A stretch of 64,000 bases of DNA from Bacteroidota bacterium (GTDB taxonomy: Bacteria; Bacteroidota; Ignavibacteria; UBA10030; UBA6906), in NCBI GenBank assembly GCA_019637975.1, contig JAHBUR010000019.1:22500-86499 (forward strand). Reading direction: 5' to 3'. Below are positions 25,607 to 34,035 of this stretch, one piece after another (position 1 is the stretch's first letter; each line of letters starts with the position of its first letter). Position numbers and translations under genes: made by a program. Below the pieces are notes generated by a model, which was not told the DNA's origin, made no database searches, and worked only from the letters and a program-made list of their open reading frames with translations.

Positions 25607-26485
25607 ATGAACGCATCCCGAAGAGATTTTCTGAAATACTCATCTGCTGCAGCGATTTCCTCGCTGGCGTTCCCGTCCTTCCTCTTCGCCCAATCGCGTA
25701 CAGATGTCCACGAGGAAATCTGCCTGGAAAAATTCGCCCTCGGAACATCAAAAGGACTTGCAGAAAAAAGCATGCCTGAGGTAATCACTGCCATCGGCTT
25801 GTCGTTCCTCAAATCTCCGTACAAAGGCCGCACGCTTGAATCCGGCGACGACGAGCAACTCATCGTCAATCTGAAAGAGTTCGATTGCGTCACGTTTGTT
25901 GAAACGACACTTGCCCTTTCCCGTTGCACCAGACTTGGAACAACGACATTCGATGATTTCAAGAACCAATTGCAATTGATCCGGTATCGCGGAGGCGTGA
26001 TCAACGGGTATCCGAGCCGATTGCATTACTTCTCCGATTGGATTGACGACAACGGGAAGAAACAGATTGTCAGGAATATCACGCACGAGTTGGGAGGGAT
26101 TCCGTATGAAAAACCAATCTCGTTCATGTCAACCCACCGGTCTGTATATAACCAACTCGGGAATGATGATTTTTTTGCTGCCATCAAGCAAACAGAGGAC
26201 GAGCTGAACGCGCGCCAGCGATACTATCTTCCGAAGAATACAATCAGAAGCGCGCATATTCGGATTGCCGATGGAGATATACTTGCCATCACCACATCCA
26301 TCAACGGACTTGATATTCTTCACACCGGCATAGCCCTGCGCCACCGCGGCACGTTGCGGATGCTGCATGCGCCGCTGTCAGGCGGATCAATTCAGATTAC
26401 ACAACAAGGGCTGGCCGATCATCTTTCTTCCAGAAAAAATCACACCGGCATCATGGTCGCACGGCCAGTGGATCCGGATAGATAA
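25607..26485 (+). CDS. DUF1460 family exported N-acetylmuramoyl-L-alanine amidase-like protein
   Basis: A 292-residue exported protein. It begins with a twin-arginine-type signal (ASRRDFLKYSSAAAISSLAF). The mature part is DUF1460, an NlpC/P60-like papain fold: LKSPYKGRTLESGDDEQLIV then NLKEFDCVTFVETTLALSR, where the cysteine of FDCVTFVE is the expected nucleophile, and HTGIALRHRGTLRMLHAP provides the histidine. Family members hydrolyse peptidoglycan peptides. ATG 25607 is chosen for the Tat signal; ATG 25571 would overlap dnaB by 14 bp. The frame is open much further upstream, but that is inside dnaB. Confidence 0.88.
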   Translation: MNASRRDFLKYSSAAAISSLAFPSFLFAQSRTDVHEEICLEKFALGTSKGLAEKSMPEVITAIGLSFLKSPYKGRTLESGDDEQLIVNLKEFDCVTFVETTLALSRCTRLGTTTFDDFKNQLQLIRYRGGVINGYPSRLHYFSDWIDDNGKKQIVRNITHELGGIPYEKPISFMSTHRSVYNQLGNDDFFAAIKQTEDELNARQRYYLPKNTIRSAHIRIADGDILAITTSINGLDILHTGIALRHRGTLRMLHAPLSGGSIQITQQGLADHLSSRKNHTGIMVARPVDPDR

Positions 26486-26506
26486 ATTCACAGACAAGGA
26501 GTACGC

Positions 26507-27310
26507 ATGAAAAGAGCCGCTATTCTTCTCACTTTCCTCTGCATCACTGCTTCAGCGCTTGCGCAGGGGCTTTATTGGCAAACAAAAACCGAAGGCTCCG
26601 TTGCCGAAGGCACAACGGAGAACTACGCAATGCCGAAGATGCTCAAGACTGTTTCATCAGGCGGCGCGAACGACGGCACGGTAATGGTTCTACGGCTTGA
26701 CAAAAAGGTATTCTGGTCGATTGACCCGAAAAAGAAAACCTACTCCGAAGTGACGTTTGACGAAATGGAAGCCATGTTGCAAAAGGCGGGCGGCAAGATG
26801 GATGCCGCCATGGAAAAAATGAAGAAAGAAATGGAGGGAATGCCGAAAGAGCAGCGCGAAATGATGATGAAAATGATGGGGGGAACAATGCCGGGAGCCG
26901 ACGCAGAAGCGGCTATTGATGTGAAGCGAACTGCCGAGAAAAAACGTATCAACGGATATGATTGCGCGAAATATGTTGTTCGACGTGACGGCAACGAATT
27001 CATGTCATTGTGGGTAACAAAGGACGTGAAGGGATTTGACATGATGATGGGGGATTGGAAGGAATTTGCAAAACGCATGAGTTCAATGTCGGCCCGCTTC
27101 GGAAAGGGAATCACCGATGCGTACAAGGATATCGACGGCTTCCCGATGCAGACAACCATGACGATGATGAACAATACCGTGACAAACACGGTGACCAGGA
27201 TCGAGCAGCGGGCAACGCCGGCCAAGGAGTTCGAGGTTCCCGCGGGATACACGAAAGTGAAAAGTGATCTCGAGGATGCGATGAAGCAGATGGATAGTGA
27301 CGAGGACTGA
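26507..27310 (+). CDS. Exported DUF4412-like protein
   Basis: A 267-residue protein with signal peptide (AAILLTFLCITASALAQG) and a beta-rich body resembling DUF4412/outer-membrane carrier-like proteins (EGTTENYAMPKMLKTV, YDCAKYVVRRDGNEFMSLWV). In the middle is a methionine- and lysine-rich helix (MEKMKKEMEGMPKEQREMMM), probably a flexible or metal/lipid-interacting insert. AAGGAG precedes the ATG. No enzyme motif is visible; a periplasmic role is inferred from the signal only. Confidence 0.7.
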   Translation: MKRAAILLTFLCITASALAQGLYWQTKTEGSVAEGTTENYAMPKMLKTVSSGGANDGTVMVLRLDKKVFWSIDPKKKTYSEVTFDEMEAMLQKAGGKMDAAMEKMKKEMEGMPKEQREMMMKMMGGTMPGADAEAAIDVKRTAEKKRINGYDCAKYVVRRDGNEFMSLWVTKDVKGFDMMMGDWKEFAKRMSSMSARFGKGITDAYKDIDGFPMQTTMTMMNNTVTNTVTRIEQRATPAKEFEVPAGYTKVKSDLEDAMKQMDSDED

Positions 27311-27323
27311 ACTTTGACTGAAG

Positions 27324-27350
27324 GGGGCGAATTCTCATTCGCCCCTTGTT
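27324..27350 (+). terminator. Terminator shared by convergent genes
   Basis: GGGGCGAA (27324-27331) pairs with TTCGCCCC (27338-27345), 6-nt loop, then TTGTTGTTT. It follows the gene ending at 27310; its loop and right arm lie at the 3' end of the converging glycosyltransferase gene, whose stop codon sits in the loop. Confidence 0.65.
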
Positions 27351-28186
27351 GTTTCCGCGTCTCCTGTTTTCCCGGCCAAGCCTATTGCGCATCGCGGCTC
27401 TTTGGATTTCTTGATCATTTCAAATCTGTCCCAACACGCTTGCGATGCCGGTGTTCGAGGATGCCAGATATGATATTGTATGGCGAGATTCCTCATGGAC
27501 TTGCCCGTTACACCAATCAAACCGAGACGATACTGAATGTCCGAATCTTCACCGCAACCGGGGCCGTTGTACAATTCGTCGAATCCGTTGATTGCCTGAA
27601 GGTGTTTCTTCGCAACGGAAAAATTGCTGCCGAGCATTCCTTTCACATTGCGCAGCAACAGCGCTCTCATGATCCTGCTCGGAATTCTGATTCCGTCTTC
27701 TACACGAAGGGAATGCCCTTTCAGTCCGTCAACCCATTCTCTCCACCCGTAGCGCTCAAACTCGCCGCTTCGGACTTTGTCAATTGTCAGGGCCTTCGAC
27801 CACCGCTCGCTGGTTTCGACTCTTCTTCCCATCAGCATTTTGTTCTCTTCTCTCTCATTCCAGTGATCAAAAAGAAAATCCTTGCCGGGCAGACAATCAC
27901 CGTCGATGAAGACGAGATACTCTGTTGATGAAGCGCGAATAGCGTTGTTCAGCATGGTGTTCTTGCGCCAGCCGTTGTCATCATGCCAGAGGTGAGTGAT
28001 GGGGATGGTGTAGAGGCTCCGCGCCTCCGCTACAACATCCTTTACTGCGGGGCCCGAACCATCATCGGCGATAATCACTTCACACTCTACAAATGACTGA
28101 CGCCCACATGCCGCAAGCACGAGACGGAGGTTTTCGGGCTTGTTGTACACCGCAACGATGAGGGATATTTTGGGGGAGAATTTCAC
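27335..28186 (-). CDS. Family 2 glycosyltransferase
   Basis: A 283-residue GT-A enzyme for surface glycans. N-terminal ISLIVAVYNKPENLRLVLAA, nucleotide-binding VIIADDGSGPAVKDVV, metal-binding FIDGDCLPGKDFLFDH, and the acceptor-side GFDELYNGPGCGEDSDIQYR, which resembles the N-terminal-galactosyltransferase-like/GT2 group (PF02709-type C-terminal motif). No membrane helices, so it is probably a cytoplasmic peripheral enzyme. It starts 24 bp after the radical-SAM gene and may share its transcript, although a functional link is not obvious. Confidence 0.88.
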   Translation of the reverse strand: MKFSPKISLIVAVYNKPENLRLVLAACGRQSFVECEVIIADDGSGPAVKDVVAEARSLYTIPITHLWHDDNGWRKNTMLNNAIRASSTEYLVFIDGDCLPGKDFLFDHWNEREENKMLMGRRVETSERWSKALTIDKVRSGEFERYGWREWVDGLKGHSLRVEDGIRIPSRIMRALLLRNVKGMLGSNFSVAKKHLQAINGFDELYNGPGCGEDSDIQYRLGLIGVTGKSMRNLAIQYHIWHPRTPASQACWDRFEMIKKSKEPRCAIGLAGKTGDAETTRGE

Positions 28187-28210
28187 TGAAGGTAAGTTTG
28201 CGCAGAATGC

Positions 28211-29266
28211 CTAATGCCAGACTCCCGGAATGATGTGCCTGCATTTCGGGCATTCGCCATCTACCAGCCCATTCTTCACGACGGTAAAGCCATGCCGTTC
28301 AATCAGCACTTCGCGGCACGACGGGCACCGGGTGTTCTCGTACTTGCCGAGCATGCCCGGCAAGTTTCCGGCGTATACAAAATGCAACCCCGCGTTATAT
28401 CCGATGTCCGCGGCACGGATGAGTGTCCCTGCGGGCGTATTATCAGGGTCAGTCATCCTGTAGTCTTGATGAAATGCGGTTACATGCCAGGGAATCTCGG
28501 GAGATACGGACGCGAGGAATCGTGCAATGTCGTTCAACTCGTCATCCGAGTCATTGAAGCCGGGAATCACCAGCGTAACAACTTCGAGCCAGATGCCGAG
28601 TTCATTCAGGCGTTGGATGGTGAATAGAACGTTCTCCAGTTTCCCGCCTAACTGCCGGTAGTTCTTCTGCCGGAAACTCTTGAGATCTATCTTGTACAGG
28701 TCGACATGCGGCCGGATGTAATCCAGCACTTCGGGCGTTCCGTTGCCGTTTGAAACATACGAACACTTAATGTTGTACTTTTTCGCAAGCTTGAATATCT
28801 CAACCGCCCACTCGCTGGTTATCAACGGCTCGTTGTATGTGCTGGTCAGTACGGGAATGTGCCTGTCGAGGGCAATTGCCACGATTTGTTCTGCCGACAT
28901 AATGTCGGGCGGTGTACCGGCAAGGGGATCTCGAAGAGCTTGCGATGTCAGCCAATTCTGGCAATAGGCACAGTGATAGTCACATCCCAACATACCGAAA
29001 CTGAGTGCTTTTGCTCCGGGAAGAGCATGAAAGAAGGGCTTCTTCTCTATCGGATCGATTTGGAGTCCAGCAACGTATCCACGCGGCACGTACAACTCGC
29101 CCCCCTTGTTGAAGCGAACCTTGCAGATGCCTTCATGATCGGGGGCTATTTTGCAGCGGTGGCCGCACGCAACGCATCGGACCCATGTGTTGGGCATCTT
29201 CTCATACAAATCGCCTTTTGCCGCCTGACCGGCAAGCAACTCGTTCAGCGTTTGTGCCTGCTGCAT
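28211..29266 (-). CDS. amrS: AmmeMemoRadiSam system radical SAM enzyme
   Basis: A 351-residue radical-SAM protein related to pyruvate-formate-lyase activating enzymes. The N-terminal zinc-type cluster is CVACGHRC, the [4Fe-4S]-SAM motif is CDYHCAYC (C95, C99, C102), and the C-terminus has two further CxxC pairs (CPSC and CPKC) followed by IPGVWH. This domain order is the AmrS family, usually encoded with MEMO and AMMECR1 domain proteins; neither is seen here. The substrate is unknown. ATG 29266 (GAGG 5 bp before) is preferred because the upstream open frame overlaps the preceding gene. Confidence 0.88.
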   Translation of the reverse strand: MQQAQTLNELLAGQAAKGDLYEKMPNTWVRCVACGHRCKIAPDHEGICKVRFNKGGELYVPRGYVAGLQIDPIEKKPFFHALPGAKALSFGMLGCDYHCAYCQNWLTSQALRDPLAGTPPDIMSAEQIVAIALDRHIPVLTSTYNEPLITSEWAVEIFKLAKKYNIKCSYVSNGNGTPEVLDYIRPHVDLYKIDLKSFRQKNYRQLGGKLENVLFTIQRLNELGIWLEVVTLVIPGFNDSDDELNDIARFLASVSPEIPWHVTAFHQDYRMTDPDNTPAGTLIRAADIGYNAGLHFVYAGNLPGMLGKYENTRCPSCREVLIERHGFTVVKNGLVDGECPKCRHIIPGVWH

Positions 29267-29309
29267 TTGATCCTCTGTCACCGTATGGTACGCCGAAAAG
29301 CCGGTGTTG

Positions 29310-30536
29310 TCAAGACGGTACAACGAGCCCCGACGGGAGCCGCGGAGACGAAATGAGCCTCGTGAACTCTTCCCATCGCTTTCCTGCATTCTCCGGCGTG
29401 CCACCTCTTGACTCAATGTATTTCTTCACCATGTCCTGGCCGAGATTGTAGTTGATAACGTAGCTTCTGTAGGCATCGAAAAACTTGATACGCTGCACGG
29501 CCCGTTCATGCGAGAAGAGGGCGTACTCCATCAACCATTGGATTGCTTCATCCTTGGTCATTTTTTCATCAAGATATCCCCGCGCCGCTTCGTTGCCGGC
29601 GTAGGCAAGCTTCATGAATAGCGCGTGAATGTTGTAGTAGAGTTCCGCTTTTGACGAATCAAGACCCGCAAGTGGAAAAAGCACTTCACGTTCAAACTCG
29701 ATTCGTTCTTTCGGGCTGAACACAACATCAATTCCGAAGTTCGCAGTCCCTTCCGCGATCAGCGATTGTGGACTAAAGAGAGCATAGACACTGAATTCGA
29801 GCCAACCGTTCTTCTTCAGAAGATTTTGCTCAAGCAACGCATTGTACACATGATGACCCGGATATCCTTCGTGGGCGGCAAGGTCAACGGCCCGGTCGAT
29901 GTAAATTGGCAGGTCGGTGTTCATTTGAATAAGGCTGTAAGCATTCCCTTTGAACCAGTTGTAGCCGCTCCAAGCCTTGTCGGTAACGTATTCCACAACA
30001 AAGCTTTCGTGTTCAGGAAGATCGATGTGTTGCTTTGTTCGTTTCCGGCATTCCTCGATGGCGGCCTTGAAAACGGAATCGAGTTTTTCTTTGGGAATGA
30101 TGAACTGACTCTTGAACGCGTCATAACGCTGCTGCACACTTCCCGAACCGGGGAGTTGCGCGGCCATCTCCTGTAAAATGGTCCTGAAATGGGTTTCCGG
30201 GTAGGTCGGCGCAACGGCGTCATACAGCGCCTTCGACTCTTGGTCAAAGGAGAATTTCTTGCCCTGCAGTATTTCGACTCGTGCCAATAGTGATTCGAGT
30301 TGCCCGGCAAGATAATGAAACCGCAGCTTCTCAGATTCGTTTGACAGGCTTTGCTTCATCGCATGAATCTCCTTGACTGCTCCAGCTGCTTCGACTTGAA
30401 TCCGTTCAAGCGGTTTTGGGGTCGCTCTTGCTTCATCCATCCATCCCGAAGGGCCGTGGTACGCGTCGACATAATCCGCATCGTGTTGGCCGACGGCAAG
30501 AACGAGTTTGACGTAATTTTCTGCAATGGAATTCAT
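29310..30536 (-). CDS. DUF885-like zinc metallopeptidase
   Basis: A 408-residue protein with HEGYPGHH near residue 240 (the HExxxGHH form of DUF885 proteins) and a downstream glutamate in SLIAEGTANFGID, which together form a gluzincin-like zinc site. No signal peptide is present, so it is likely cytoplasmic, unlike many exported DUF885 enzymes. A shorter, soluble carboxypeptidase-like role is inferred. It is first of three closely spaced minus-strand genes, and the FKBP terminator lies just upstream. Confidence 0.85.
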   Translation of the reverse strand: MNSIAENYVKLVLAVGQHDADYVDAYHGPSGWMDEARATPKPLERIQVEAAGAVKEIHAMKQSLSNESEKLRFHYLAGQLESLLARVEILQGKKFSFDQESKALYDAVAPTYPETHFRTILQEMAAQLPGSGSVQQRYDAFKSQFIIPKEKLDSVFKAAIEECRKRTKQHIDLPEHESFVVEYVTDKAWSGYNWFKGNAYSLIQMNTDLPIYIDRAVDLAAHEGYPGHHVYNALLEQNLLKKNGWLEFSVYALFSPQSLIAEGTANFGIDVVFSPKERIEFEREVLFPLAGLDSSKAELYYNIHALFMKLAYAGNEAARGYLDEKMTKDEAIQWLMEYALFSHERAVQRIKFFDAYRSYVINYNLGQDMVKKYIESRGGTPENAGKRWEEFTRLISSPRLPSGLVVPS

Positions 30537-30554
30537 GGGTTCCTTTCGGAAATG

Positions 30555-30588
30555 AAAAAACCGCAGGATGTCATGCCACCCTGCGGTT
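30555..30588 (-). terminator. Intrinsic terminator after the FKBP gene
   Basis: On the minus strand AACCGCAGG (30588-30580) and CCTGCGGTT (30567-30559) form a 9-bp stem followed by a run of T (30560-30555). It ends the FKBP transcript before the DUF885 gene. Confidence 0.85.
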
Positions 30589-30611
30589 TGTAAGATAACA
30601 AAAAGAACCGA

Positions 30612-31301
30612 CTACTTCACCGAAAGCAGCTCGACCTCAAAGATCAGTGTTGCACCGGCTTGTATCGTCGGTCCGGCTCCGCGATCGCCATAAGCAAGAT
30701 TGGAAGGAATGTAGAGTTCCCACTTCGAGCCTTCCGGCATCAACTGCAACGCCTCTGTCCATCCGCCGATGACTTGCCCCACGCCGAACGTCGCAGGCTC
30801 GCCGCGTTTGTACGAACTGTCGAATTCCGTTCCGTCAATCAGCGTGCCGCGGTAATGAACCGTAACCGTCTGGTCGGCTTTCGGCTTCGGGCCTGTACCC
30901 ATTTTAAGAATTTTGTACTGCAAGCCGCTTGCCGTTACTTTTACGCCTTCCTTGTTCTTGTTTGCTGCAAGAAAGGCTTCACCATCGATTCTGTTCTTTT
31001 CGCCCGCGGCAGATGCTTCTTCCTGGTGCTTCGCCATCATACGCTGCTGGAATGCCGTCATCACTTGCTGAGCTTGCTCCTCAGTGAGCATCACCTGGGC
31101 GCTGTCAACAACATGCTGAATGCCTGCTGCAAGCGCGGCAACGTTGACTTCGACTTTTTGTTGCTTCAAGTTTGTGCCGATGTTGGTGCCGATGGCATAA
31201 CTCACGCTATCCTGTGTCGTTTTCAGCTCAACCTTGTTCTGTGTGTTCCCCTGGCAGGCAAGCAGAATCATGCTCATGGCAACAACGAGTGCGTATTTCA
31301 T
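30612..31301 (-). CDS. FKBP-type peptidyl-prolyl isomerase, lipoprotein
   Basis: Folding helper of the FkpA/Mip type. The 229-residue precursor has a lipoprotein signal (MSMILLACQG, lipobox Cys16), an N-terminal dimerisation domain of long helices (TEEQAQQVMTAFQQRMMAK), and a C-terminal FKBP domain with TVTVHYRGTLIDGTEFDSSY, FGVGQVIGGWTEALQLM and YIPSNLAYGDRGAGP. It should be anchored in the periplasmic face of a membrane and act on outer-membrane or secreted proteins. Single-gene transcript. Confidence 0.95.
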   Translation of the reverse strand: MKYALVVAMSMILLACQGNTQNKVELKTTQDSVSYAIGTNIGTNLKQQKVEVNVAALAAGIQHVVDSAQVMLTEEQAQQVMTAFQQRMMAKHQEEASAAGEKNRIDGEAFLAANKNKEGVKVTASGLQYKILKMGTGPKPKADQTVTVHYRGTLIDGTEFDSSYKRGEPATFGVGQVIGGWTEALQLMPEGSKWELYIPSNLAYGDRGAGPTIQAGATLIFEVELLSVK

Positions 31302-31409
31302 TAGAGATTGTTCCTTGAAAGTGTATTATGGTGAATGGCGCCGGCCATTCGTGATTTTTAGATTGTTCAAAATACGGGTTTCTCGCTGCGAATACAATCC
31401 GCACGACGG

Positions 31410-31435
31410 TTCTTCACACTTCCAAATGTGAAGAA
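31410..31435. repeat. Inverted repeat upstream of the FKBP gene
   Basis: TTCTTCACA (31410-31418) and TGTGAAGAA (31427-31435) are perfect arms with an 8-nt loop. It lies between a terminator-like hairpin and the FKBP start, about 110 bp ahead of the latter. It lacks a T run, so an operator or RNA structure is as likely as a terminator. Confidence 0.5.
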
Positions 31436-31436
31436 A

Positions 31437-31465
31437 ATGAACCAAACCAATTAAATTCGGTTCAT
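31437..31465 (-). terminator. Probable terminator after the ATL-Tag gene
   Basis: On the minus strand ATGAACC (31465-31459) and GGTTCAT (31443-31437) form a 7-bp stem followed by TTTCTT, 11 bp after the stop codon of the fused repair gene. The stem is AT-rich, so strength is moderate. Confidence 0.5.
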
Positions 31466-31475
31466 ATTGCAGCAC

Positions 31476-32393
31476 TTACCGGTACTTCCAGCAATCTTTC
31501 GTGTGATCATTCGCCATTCCAGTTGCCTGCATGAACGCGTAACAGATTGTCGAGCCCACGAATTTGAATCCGCGTTTCTTCAAGTCCCTACTCATCGCAT
31601 CGGATTCGGGGGTTGTTGCAGGAATTTCCTTTAGAGATTTCCGCCTGTTTCGAATCGGTTTGCCTCCGACAAATTGCCAGATGTATGTGTCGAAGCTGCC
31701 GAACTCCTTCTGCACATTCAGATATGCCTGTGCATTCAAGACGGCGGCGTTAATCTTCAGCCTGTTCCGGACAATGCCTTCGTTCTTCAGCAACGCGTCT
31801 GTTTTCCTCTTGTTGTATGCTGCGATCTTTCGTGCATTGAAGTTGTCGAATGCCTTTCGGTAGTTCTCGCGCTTGCGCAGAATGGTTATCCAGCTCAGTC
31901 CGGCTTGCGCGCCTTCAAGAATCAACATCTCAAACAACTTCCTGTCATCATGCTGGGGAACTCCCCACTCCTCGTCGTGATACTTGATGTACAGCGGGTC
32001 GGTGCCGCTCCAGGCACAACGGATTTTCTCGCGTTTCTTGTTCATTGACTTATAGATGGGTAATGGAGTCTTGTTGTACTTCTTCCAGCCGAACACGTTC
32101 AGGTCAATTCTTCCCTTCACGAAAATTACCCCCTCTTTCTCCAACAGATTTTTCTGTCGTTTGAATGCGTCCGAATTCGCAGGAAATGATATCATGCCTT
32201 TTGAATTGATCACCCGGTGCCATGGAATCTGTATGCCGTGCGGAAGCGCGTGAAGAGCATATCCAACAAGCCGTGCTTGTTGGGACAGCTTGCTTAGGCG
32301 GGCAACTTGTCCATACGTTGCGACTTTTCCCCGCGGCACCTTCTCAACTGTCGACCAGATCTGCTGGTGTCTTCCTGACTTTCCTTTCAGCAT
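31476..32393 (-). CDS. Fusion: alkyltransferase-like protein (ATL) and 3-methyladenine DNA glycosylase I (Tag)
   Basis: A single 305-residue frame carries two alkylation-repair domains. Residues 1-105 are an alkyltransferase-like domain with the Ada/MGMT helix-turn-helix: KVPRGKVATYGQVA (Tyr27), the arginine finger at Arg41 (ARLVGYAL), and PWHRV at 57-61, where Trp58 replaces the reactive cysteine, the hallmark of ATL proteins that bind but do not repair O6-alkylguanine. Residues 122-305 match E. coli Tag: CAWSGTDPLYIKYHDEEWG, EGAQAGLSWITILRKRENYR and KKRGFKFVGSTICYAFMQA. Its zinc ligands Cys126, His139, His297 and Cys301 are all present. The linker is only about 15 residues. It starts 10 bp behind cdd. 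Confidence 0.93.
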   Translation of the reverse strand: MLKGKSGRHQQIWSTVEKVPRGKVATYGQVARLSKLSQQARLVGYALHALPHGIQIPWHRVINSKGMISFPANSDAFKRQKNLLEKEGVIFVKGRIDLNVFGWKKYNKTPLPIYKSMNKKREKIRCAWSGTDPLYIKYHDEEWGVPQHDDRKLFEMLILEGAQAGLSWITILRKRENYRKAFDNFNARKIAAYNKRKTDALLKNEGIVRNRLKINAAVLNAQAYLNVQKEFGSFDTYIWQFVGGKPIRNRRKSLKEIPATTPESDAMSRDLKKRGFKFVGSTICYAFMQATGMANDHTKDCWKYR

Positions 32394-32403
32394 CGCAACC
32401 CGA

Positions 32404-32838
32404 CTATTGTTTCGAAGCGCGGGAGCCGAGCTTCTTCAGGTCGGCAGGCATAGGAAAGAGTTTTTTTAATGATGTCAGTTTGACATCTCCCTGTGAAGAT
32501 GTAAGGATCACTTCGATGTCAGGGGCAAATTCCGAAAGGACTTGCCTGCACGCGCCGCACGGTGGGAGTAGGCCAGTGTCATCTGAAGCGATTGCTATCG
32601 AGATGAAGTCCGTCGAACCTTCGCTGACGGCCTTGAAGAGCGCATTCCGCTCGGCGCAAGTTGTCAGCGAATAGGAACTATTCTCCACGTTGCAACCGGA
32701 AAATATACGCCCATTGCCGGCAAGCAACGCTGCACCAACCCGGAACTTAGAGTATGGTGAGTAAGAGTTTTCCTTCGCCAACTTAGCTATCCTGATAAGA
32801 TGCTTTTGCTTGGTTGCTGACAGTTTTGGTTTTCTCAT
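32404..32838 (-). CDS. cdd: Cytidine deaminase
   Basis: Zinc enzyme of pyrimidine salvage that deaminates cytidine and deoxycytidine. The 144-residue product is a normal short homotetrameric form: SYSPYSKFRVGAALL, the catalytic TTCAERNALF (zinc Cys and catalytic Glu) and PPCGACRQVLSEF (two zinc Cys). ATG 32838 gives the family N-terminus; the frame is open to 32934 without support. The fused repair gene follows after 10 bp, so both are probably co-transcribed. Confidence 0.94.
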   Translation of the reverse strand: MRKPKLSATKQKHLIRIAKLAKENSYSPYSKFRVGAALLAGNGRIFSGCNVENSSYSLTTCAERNALFKAVSEGSTDFISIAIASDDTGLLPPCGACRQVLSEFAPDIEVILTSSQGDVKLTSLKKLFPMPADLKKLGSRASKQ

Positions 32839-33124
32839 TTGCACTAAGTTGTTTCGTGTAAACGGGTTCAATCCATGCAGGTCAAAGCGGAAGAATCTAC
32901 CGATAGATGTTCTCGAATTCAAGAAGCACGGCAATCCTGAGTTCCAAGCGGAACTGGCAGTCGCTGTAAGTTGTGTTCAGGCTTGTACTTTGGGCAATCC
33001 ATAAAAAAAATTAATCGCAGATTGTCGAAAATGGCCTGTTTTTCAAGCTGCATTCCCAAAAATAGGACAAATTCTGAACCTTTTTCTCTGAAAATTAGTT
33101 ATATTGTGCGAGGAGAAAACACCT

Positions 33125-33313
33125 ATGAACTACAAAGGCGATGCAAGAATGAAGAAACGCGGTTCAACTATCTGCCGGGACTGCGGTAACGAATTCCGGG
33201 GTCAGGTAGGGGCCTATCGCTGCCCAAGCTGCAAAAAGAAAGAGATGGCATACCGTGCAAAGCGCGAGCGCATGCGTCAGCAGCTTCCTTTCTACCTGAA
33301 GACAGATAGCTAA
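33125..33313 (+). CDS. Small zinc-ribbon protein
   Basis: A 62-residue protein with one zinc ribbon: CRDC, 13 residues, CPSC, then a basic helix (KKKEMAYRAKRERMRQQL). It may bind nucleic acid or a ribosomal partner, judging by charge. GAGGAG is about 10 bp before ATG 33125; ATG 33149 (MKKRG) is an alternative. A strong terminator follows at 33338-33368, indicating a single-gene transcript. No family name can be given. Confidence 0.7.
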   Translation: MNYKGDARMKKRGSTICRDCGNEFRGQVGAYRCPSCKKKEMAYRAKRERMRQQLPFYLKTDS

Positions 33314-33337
33314 TCTGGATTTTTTTGTCAGATTGAA

Positions 33338-33368
33338 GAACGCCTTCCCTACGGAAGGCGTTCTTGTT
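33338..33368 (+). terminator. Intrinsic terminator
   Basis: GAACGCCTTCC (33338-33348) and GGAAGGCGTTC (33353-33363): a perfect 11-bp stem with a 4-nt loop, then TTGTTT. It ends the zinc-ribbon gene and may also act on the converging phosphoesterase transcript. Confidence 0.88.
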
Positions 33369-33378
33369 TCCGGTACCG

Positions 33379-34035
33379 CTAACTCATTTCACAACACTCG
33401 ACTACAACATCCTCGCCGATGGAAATCAGTCCGTAGAACCCGCTCCCGACCGGACCGCAATTGATGATCTCGGCAGATCCAATTCTATCGACGCCTCTCG
33501 CTTCATGAATATGTCCACAAATGACGACATGCGGTTGATGTTTTTCGATGAATGATCGCACCGCGGAACTGCCAACATGTCTGCCGGTATGAACCCTGTC
33601 GAGCTTTGTGTTCAACGGCGGGGAATGTGGAACGAAGAGGTTTATCTCCGCGCCGGAAACTTGCATCAAGCCAAGTTCGGCTCGTGCGGAAATTTCTTCC
33701 TCAGATATTTCGTTCGGTGTTCTCAGCGGCGAGATGGGCGATGCCGAGACTCCGGAGAATCCGACACCACTAATCACAACCCCGCGTCCGTTTAATGAGA
33801 CACCAAGTCTGACGAACACATCATCAAGCAGCGGGGGGTCCATGTTCCCGGCAACAACCAGCAACGGTTTCCGAAAGCGTTGCAGCTGATCGATCGCCTC
33901 TTCTGCTTCCTCGGGTGAACCGTTGGTTGTCAGGTCGCCGGCAACGACGATAACGTCAACAGAAGAGTGGAAGTTGACGATGTCCAGCATTCTCCGGTAC
34001 GCACCGTGAATATCTGATAACGCCAGAATCTTCAC
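33379..34035 (-). CDS. Calcineurin-like metallophosphoesterase
   Basis: A 218-residue phosphoesterase with the usual metal-site blocks: LALSDIHGAY, VVAGDLTTNGSP, VAGNMD, and GHIHEARGVD near the C-terminus. This is the YfcE/MJ0936-like short form, without signal peptide. The substrate cannot be told from sequence. It overlaps the upstream GlmU-like gene by 4 bp (ATGA), so the two are translationally coupled and may act in the same sugar-phosphate pathway. Confidence 0.88.
   Translation of the reverse strand: MKILALSDIHGAYRRMLDIVNFHSSVDVIVVAGDLTTNGSPEEAEEAIDQLQRFRKPLLVVAGNMDPPLLDDVFVRLGVSLNGRGVVISGVGFSGVSASPISPLRTPNEISEEEISARAELGLMQVSGAEINLFVPHSPPLNTKLDRVHTGRHVGSSAVRSFIEKHQPHVVICGHIHEARGVDRIGSAEIINCGPVGSGFYGLISIGEDVVVECCEMS

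Noticed and set aside
33100..33105. TATATT as promoter of the zinc-ribbon gene
   Set aside because: No TTG-type -35 hexamer lies 16-18 bp upstream, so it was not listed as a promoter, although weak use is possible.
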